DNA of 19,143 bases from Akkermansiaceae bacterium UBA1506 (GTDB lineage Bacteria; Verrucomicrobiota; Verrucomicrobiia; Verrucomicrobiales; DEV007), in the NCBI GenBank assembly GCA_002323995.1, contig DCQY01000043.1:1-19143 (forward strand), given 5' to 3'. A program made the translations under genes and the position numbers. Shown here in pieces: positions 15,755 to 19,143 of this stretch; the stretch's first letter is position 1; every line of letters begins with the position of its first letter. Under the pieces are notes generated by a model. It was given only the letters and a program-made list of their open reading frames with translations, was not told where the DNA came from and made no database searches.

Positions 15755-17626
15755 CTAGTCGACAAAATCCCAACGTTGTTGCGTGACGCCGTCTCGTTGG
15801 AGAAGAATTTCTTCTATTTCTATCGTGCCAGCTGGCTGCATAAAGTCGATGCGAAATGAGTTCACGGTTGCGCCAGCGCTGATGGGCAGGCTGATAGTAT
15901 TGTTTTTGTTTGCGGGGTAGTTCTTCGAGCGAACCAGTCGATCCCTGAAGTAAGTGGGCTTGATGCCTTCTTCGGACCAGCGTAGATCGACGCGACCGGT
16001 GGTGTTGGAATGAAAGGTAAGAGTCAGAGTGAGGTCTCCTGCTTTTTGAACCGATTTGAGTTCGAAGTTCACGTGGGTATCGAGCGCTTCCACTATCAGC
16101 CGATCATCCTTTAGAGAGAGACTGGCATTTTTACCGGAAAAAAATCCGAGCTCCCTGACTTTTGAGTTACTGGGTTGGTAGAGAGGGTTGTAGCGGGGAG
16201 TGATTGCCTGGGTGTCTTCGAGGAATGCCTCCAATGAGGCTATCATTTGGTTCACTCGTTCAGGGTGTGCGGAAGCGACGTTAGAGGTCTCGCCTATGTC
16301 GTTAGCGAGGTCATAGAGCTCGTGGCGATGTATGCCGTTGGGGCCATCATGGAAAAAGCGAAATAGTTTCCAATGTCCGTCATAGATTGCGGCGCTTGGG
16401 GGAAGAGTATCGGGGACTTTGGTGGAATGCGGAAAGAAGGTGTAAATGGGGCGGTCACCAATGGAGCCGCCATCGAAGACCGGAAGAACACTTTCACCAT
16501 CAAACGTTTGACCAAGCGAAGGCTTTAAATTCAGCATGTCGAGCAGAGTAGGGTAAAAGTCTGTGCTGGTGACTAACTCATCGCTGGTGGAACCGGCTTC
16601 AATTTTTCCAGGCCAGACGGCGATGCCAGGGACGCGAACTCCACCGTCCCAGTTTGCTCCCTTCCCTCCGCGAAGAGGCGTGTTAGAAGTGGGGAAGGTG
16701 CCATCGATTTCGTTATACATGTTGCCTCCATTGTCAGAGGAGAAAATAATGATGGTGTTTTTGGCGAGGTCGAGCCGATCAAGTGTATCAAGAACTTTCC
16801 CGATGTTATCGTCGAGCGACTTAACCATGGCTGCGTAGGTGGGGCTGCGCTGCGGGTTGTCGGGATCGACTTTGGAGCGGAATTCTTCGACGTAGGATTC
16901 CTTGGCGTTAAAAGGTCCATGAACAGAGAATTGCCAGTAGTTGATAAAGAACGGCTTATCGGAGGACTTTTGGTGCTCTTCCAGGTAGGCGGCAATTTCA
17001 TCGCCCATGCGGTCTTCGATGTGTTCGCCGGAATAGGCTTCCTTGATATGTTTGAACTTCCACGGAGCAACATAGCTGCCCGCTGGGCCTGGGCCGGGAT
17101 GATGAGGGATGTCGAGATCAAACCCGTGCTCCAGAGGAGAATAGGGTTCGGATCCAAGGTGCCATTTACCGAAGTGGGCGGTGCGGTAGCCCTCGGACTT
17201 TAGGCGGCGCGCGATTGTTTCGTATTGCGTATCGAGCCGTGTCACTGGTTGGAGGAAAGTCAACTTTTGGTCAGCTTTGCCAGTCTTTGCGGCAACAGCT
17301 TGCAAGACCACTTTGGGGGTATGGCCGCCGGGGGTAGTAAAACCGGTTCGAGCCGGGTGCTGTCCGGTGATAACTGCCGAGCGTGTTGGGGAGCAGAGCG
17401 GGCTGCTGGTATAGTGGCGAGTCAGTAACATGCCGCGCCCGGCAAGGCGCTTAAGCTGGGGCGTTTCGTAGAAATCGGTGTGGCCGTAGAGGGTGGTGTC
17501 GGCCCAGCCAAGATCATCGGCGAGAATGAAAAGGATGTTTGGACGGTCGGATGCCGATGAGGGTTCCGTTGGAGTCACTGCGATTCCAAAAGCGATGGCA
17601 AAGATGATAAACTTTGGGGGATTCAT
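15755..17626 (-). CDS. Secreted sulfatase with C-terminal beta domain
   Basis: This 623-residue exported sulfatase has a signal peptide over about residues 1-26 and the mature start RPNILFILADDLGWAD with the Asp pair 37-38. The formylglycine motif is Cys78-Ser-Pro-Thr-Arg82, followed by YRTAHFGKWHLG and the SSDNGGN metal site. An insertion of about 30 residues (PGGHTPKVVLQAVAAKTGKA region, about 100-130) precedes the ARRLKSEGY helix. The catalytic part ends near residue 470, and the rest is a beta-rich tail ending QQRWDFVD that matches the layout of the tail of the 7912-9711 sulfatase. The DUF1080 gene follows 37 bases later, suggesting joint action on one glycan. Only weak ribosome-binding sequence (TTGGA directly before the ATG) is present. 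The tmRNA gene ends 98 bases upstream. The substrate is unknown. Confidence 0.9.
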   Translation of the reverse strand: MNPPKFIIFAIAFGIAVTPTEPSSASDRPNILFILADDLGWADTTLYGHTDFYETPQLKRLAGRGMLLTRHYTSSPLCSPTRSAVITGQHPARTGFTTPGGHTPKVVLQAVAAKTGKADQKLTFLQPVTRLDTQYETIARRLKSEGYRTAHFGKWHLGSEPYSPLEHGFDLDIPHHPGPGPAGSYVAPWKFKHIKEAYSGEHIEDRMGDEIAAYLEEHQKSSDKPFFINYWQFSVHGPFNAKESYVEEFRSKVDPDNPQRSPTYAAMVKSLDDNIGKVLDTLDRLDLAKNTIIIFSSDNGGNMYNEIDGTFPTSNTPLRGGKGANWDGGVRVPGIAVWPGKIEAGSTSDELVTSTDFYPTLLDMLNLKPSLGQTFDGESVLPVFDGGSIGDRPIYTFFPHSTKVPDTLPPSAAIYDGHWKLFRFFHDGPNGIHRHELYDLANDIGETSNVASAHPERVNQMIASLEAFLEDTQAITPRYNPLYQPSNSKVRELGFFSGKNASLSLKDDRLIVEALDTHVNFELKSVQKAGDLTLTLTFHSNTTGRVDLRWSEEGIKPTYFRDRLVRSKNYPANKNNTISLPISAGATVNSFRIDFMQPAGTIEIEEILLQRDGVTQQRWDFVD

Positions 17627-17724
17627 TCCAATGAGCGATTTGCTTTTTGGCGCGATACGGCTGGTTCGCGGATAAGTAAACGAGTTTTTTACCCGCTCTG
17701 TCTCCGGGGTCGAGGGGAATAAGA

Positions 17725-18083
17725 TGGTGGAGGTGAGGGGAGTTGAACCCCTGTCCTAACAGCTGTCTAAACAGACGTCTACATGCATAGTCGATCTTTT
17801 AGTTTAGGGGAGGCGTCTTCGATCGACAGAATCCGGTCTCCCCGGTTGCCCTGTAACCTTTCATCCATCTGACCGGACACCCGTCAGGAGACTAAGCCGG
17901 CTAAGGTAGCGGGAGTTGGCTCAGCCGGCGTCGGCCAAATCCCGGGCAACTCAATTAGGCTGCCAGCGCAAGTTCAGGTTCGTTATTTGCATTTGTTTTT
18001 TGAACGGCTTTTTACGAGGCCAGCCGATCAACCTCGACACGCAGTCTGCTCTTCAAACCATCAGTCGAAACCAGTACACCCCC
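17725..18083 (-). ncRNA. ssrA: Transfer-messenger RNA (tmRNA)
   Basis: This 359-nt RNA rescues stalled ribosomes by adding a degradation tag. The 5' end GGGGGTG (18083-18077) pairs with CACCTCC (17735-17729) to form the seven-pair acceptor stem with one G-U pair, followed by discriminator A and an encoded CCA (17727-17725). The conserved ACTGGTTTCGACT segment follows the 5' end, and the T-arm GGGTTCAACTCCCC precedes the 3' end. The open reading frame lies in the middle (17955-18008). Length is typical and the two tRNA-half segments are in the usual order, so it is a one-piece tmRNA. No strong terminator was recognised after the CCA. Confidence 0.96.
17955..18008 (-). other. tmRNA tag reading frame
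   Basis: Reading from a GCC resume codon at 18008, the frame encodes AVQKTNANNEPELALAA and ends with TAA at 17957-17955. The LALAA end is the classic tail recognised by ClpXP-type proteases, and the A-x-x-KTN start resembles Bacillus-type tags. A resume codon further in (GCA at 17990) would give ANNEPELALAA; the choice rests on analogy and the GTAAAAA run just before the GCC. Confidence 0.8.
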
Positions 18084-18100
18084 AGTTTGTAGAACGAGCC

Positions 18101-18128
18101 AATTTACCGCGAAGCCTCAAAAAGGCAA
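18101..18128 (-). promoter_or_regulatory. Candidate promoter of tmRNA
   Basis: On the minus strand TTGCCT (18128-18123), a 16-base spacer and TAAATT (18106-18101) precede the mature tmRNA end by 17 bases. A short 5' leader removed by RNase P would be expected. Box matches are moderate. Confidence 0.35.
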
Positions 18129-18233
18129 GTGATTCGAAGCTAGAGGGAGTTGCGTAAAATTGTCACTTACTGAGCATTTTTGAGGATAAACGGAAAAAGT
18201 TTACGATATCCCGACCAGCCATGTTGGTAAGGG

Positions 18234-18253
18234 TTACCCCTCTCATATGAGGC
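18234..18253. promoter_or_regulatory. CTCATATGAG palindrome upstream of tmRNA
   Basis: TTACCCCT precedes CTCATATGAG (18242-18251), a perfect 10-base palindrome with the same ATAT centre and T-A-C-C-C flank as the site before the kinase gene. It lies in the gap between the DUF1980-like gene and the tmRNA, about 150 bases ahead of the tmRNA. Function unknown. Confidence 0.3.
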
Positions 18254-18366
18254 TGAATCATCGGAGGATTAGCCAGGTCTGTTTTGCGTCTTGCTGGGAT
18301 AGCCCGTGAAAAGCTCGACTGACTGTTTCGAAGCAAGTTCGAGTGATCGCTACCGCGAAAGCCCTC

Positions 18367-19143
18367 TTAGAAGAGGAGCCCTTCGGGTGGTTCGCTGGTC
18401 TCTTCAAATCTCTCCATTTGCAGGATGGGCAACAATTCTCCATCCTCTTCAACGTAGTGAAGCTTTCCGTAGAGTTTATACCATCCCATTTCTATGTATT
18501 CGGGCGGGCCTTGACCGAAATCAATTGGGATTGAGAGCGGTCTGGCATCCGCGGCGCAGCACTCAATGAAGAGTCGGAAAGCTTTGAGCCGATGGCCATT
18601 CGGATTGTTCAGGGTTTCCTCCATCAGCTGGGCTGTGGTCTCAATCGGAATGCCCTCCATGACATCCATCAATTCGATATCACCGGCTGTGTAAAATATC
18701 TGGGGCACATCGAGCTGGAAGTCGCCTGCTTCATTTTGCGGGACCATCTGTTTCAGATCCTCGATGGTAAAGGTGGCCCAGCTATCATTGGTATCATCGT
18801 CGGAAGGTTCCGGCGGAGTATCCGCATCAGTTGGATTGGCAACACTACCAACAGCGTCGCTTGTATAGGGGTTAGCGTTAGGATCTACAGAAGAACCCAC
18901 TGTTTCATTCGAAGGCGACCGCTTGGAACGAGCTTCCGCGATTCGCATTTGCAACATTTGCCGCTCTATCTTTCCCCATTTAGCAAGATACTGCGGACTG
19001 AATTGATCCTTGGAGTAGCCCGTAGCGATTAGGAGTGGCACTAACAGGATGATAATTGAGGAGAAAACCGTTGAAGGCGAGTCATCGTGGTGATGGTGAT
19101 GGTCGTGGTCGTGGTCGTGATCATCGTCATGGTCATGGTCATG
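18367..19143 (-). CDS. His/Asp-rich membrane protein with DUF1980 (YcgQ)-like C-terminus, 5' end beyond window
   Basis: The frame is open to the window edge, so the N-terminus is missing; 258 residues are visible. The first 21 visible residues are only His and Asp, in alternating runs, a likely metal-binding segment. A hydrophobic stretch follows (about 26-43, VFSSIIILLVPLLIATGYS), a membrane helix, and then a roughly 200-residue soluble part. Its end carries KAFRLFIECCAADARPLSIP and later GWYKLYGKLHY, which match the pattern of the YcgQ/TIGR03943 (DUF1980) family: two Cys, ADA, then a W-x-x-x-x-G beta hairpin. Family members usually pair with a YcgR-type permease and have been linked to metal homeostasis; the partner would lie to the right of the window. 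A GTG at 19041 could be read as a start, but that would cut the membrane helix in half, so it is internal. Confidence 0.72.
   Translation of the reverse strand, partial: HDHDHDDDHDHDHDHHHHHDDSPSTVFSSIIILLVPLLIATGYSKDQFSPQYLAKWGKIERQMLQMRIAEARSKRSPSNETVGSSVDPNANPYTSDAVGSVANPTDADTPPEPSDDDTNDSWATFTIEDLKQMVPQNEAGDFQLDVPQIFYTAGDIELMDVMEGIPIETTAQLMEETLNNPNGHRLKAFRLFIECCAADARPLSIPIDFGQGPPEYIEMGWYKLYGKLHYVEEDGELLPILQMERFEETSEPPEGLLF
19081..19143 (-). repeat. Simple-sequence tract encoding His/Asp repeats
   Basis: The last 63 bases are near-perfect repeats of GTG/ATG/GTC triplets (CAC, CAT, GAC, GAT on the minus strand) that encode only His and Asp. The tract continues past the window edge, so its full length is unknown. 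Such hexanucleotide-like repeats can vary in number between strains. Confidence 0.8.

Noticed and set aside
17725..17775. A tRNA gene suggested by the GGTTCAAC T-arm and encoded CCA
   Set aside because: It is the 3' tRNA-like half of the tmRNA; the matching 5' half is at 18083 and no anticodon arm is present.
19039..19041. GTG as the start codon of the DUF1980-like protein
   Set aside because: The same frame stays open upstream through the rest of a membrane helix and a His/Asp tract, so a start here would cut the helix.

Overview
The window looks like chromosomal DNA of a member of the PVC superphylum, most likely a marine-type Verrucomicrobiota. The main clues are three secreted formylglycine-type sulfatases, a twin-arginine Gfo/Idh/MocA oxidoreductase, a double DUF1080 (3-keto-disaccharide hydrolase-like) secreted protein, a large soluble hybrid histidine kinase and weak Shine-Dalgarno use. 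No phylogenetic marker was searched, so the phylum is an inference. There are 12 protein genes (two cut by the window edges) and one RNA gene, ssrA (tmRNA).

Layout. 1-588 (-): 5' part of an acidic TPR-like protein that runs off the left edge. 885-4610 (+): a tight four-gene operon in which every junction is a 4-base ATGA or GTGA overlap: a xylose-isomerase-like TIM-barrel enzyme, a glucosamine-6-phosphate deaminase (nagB), a very short N-acetylglucosamine-6-phosphate deacetylase (nagA-like), and an Nramp-fold membrane transporter that lacks the family's metal ligands. 4731-9711 (-): an iduronate-2-sulfatase-like sulfatase, a Tat-exported Gfo/Idh/MocA oxidoreductase with its own terminator, and a second sulfatase. 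9950-13848: a LuxR/NarL-type response regulator (-) divergent from an 856-residue hybrid kinase (+) with GAF-like, HisKA, HATPase, degenerate receiver, intact receiver and Hpt parts. 13849-14475 is non-coding with striking hairpins and C-run/G-run palindromes. 14476-17626 (-): a third sulfatase followed by the DUF1080 protein, 37 bases apart. 17725-18083 (-): tmRNA. 18367-19143 (-): C-terminal part of a His/Asp-rich membrane protein resembling the YcgQ/DUF1980 (TIGR03943) family.

How it may fit together. The sulfatases, DUF1080 protein and exported oxidoreductase would act outside the cytoplasm on sulfated glycans. The + strand operon would take an amino-sugar phosphate to a fructose-6-phosphate-type product by deacetylation and deamination, with the TIM-barrel protein and the odd transporter as additional partners. 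The kinase/regulator pair has the parts of a His-Asp-His-Asp phosphorelay, but nothing in the window proves which genes it controls. The most unusual object is the four-gene operon: a compact NagA lacking both halves of the usual accessory beta-sandwich, and an Nramp homologue with neither DPGN nor MPH motif, fused by translational coupling into one unit.
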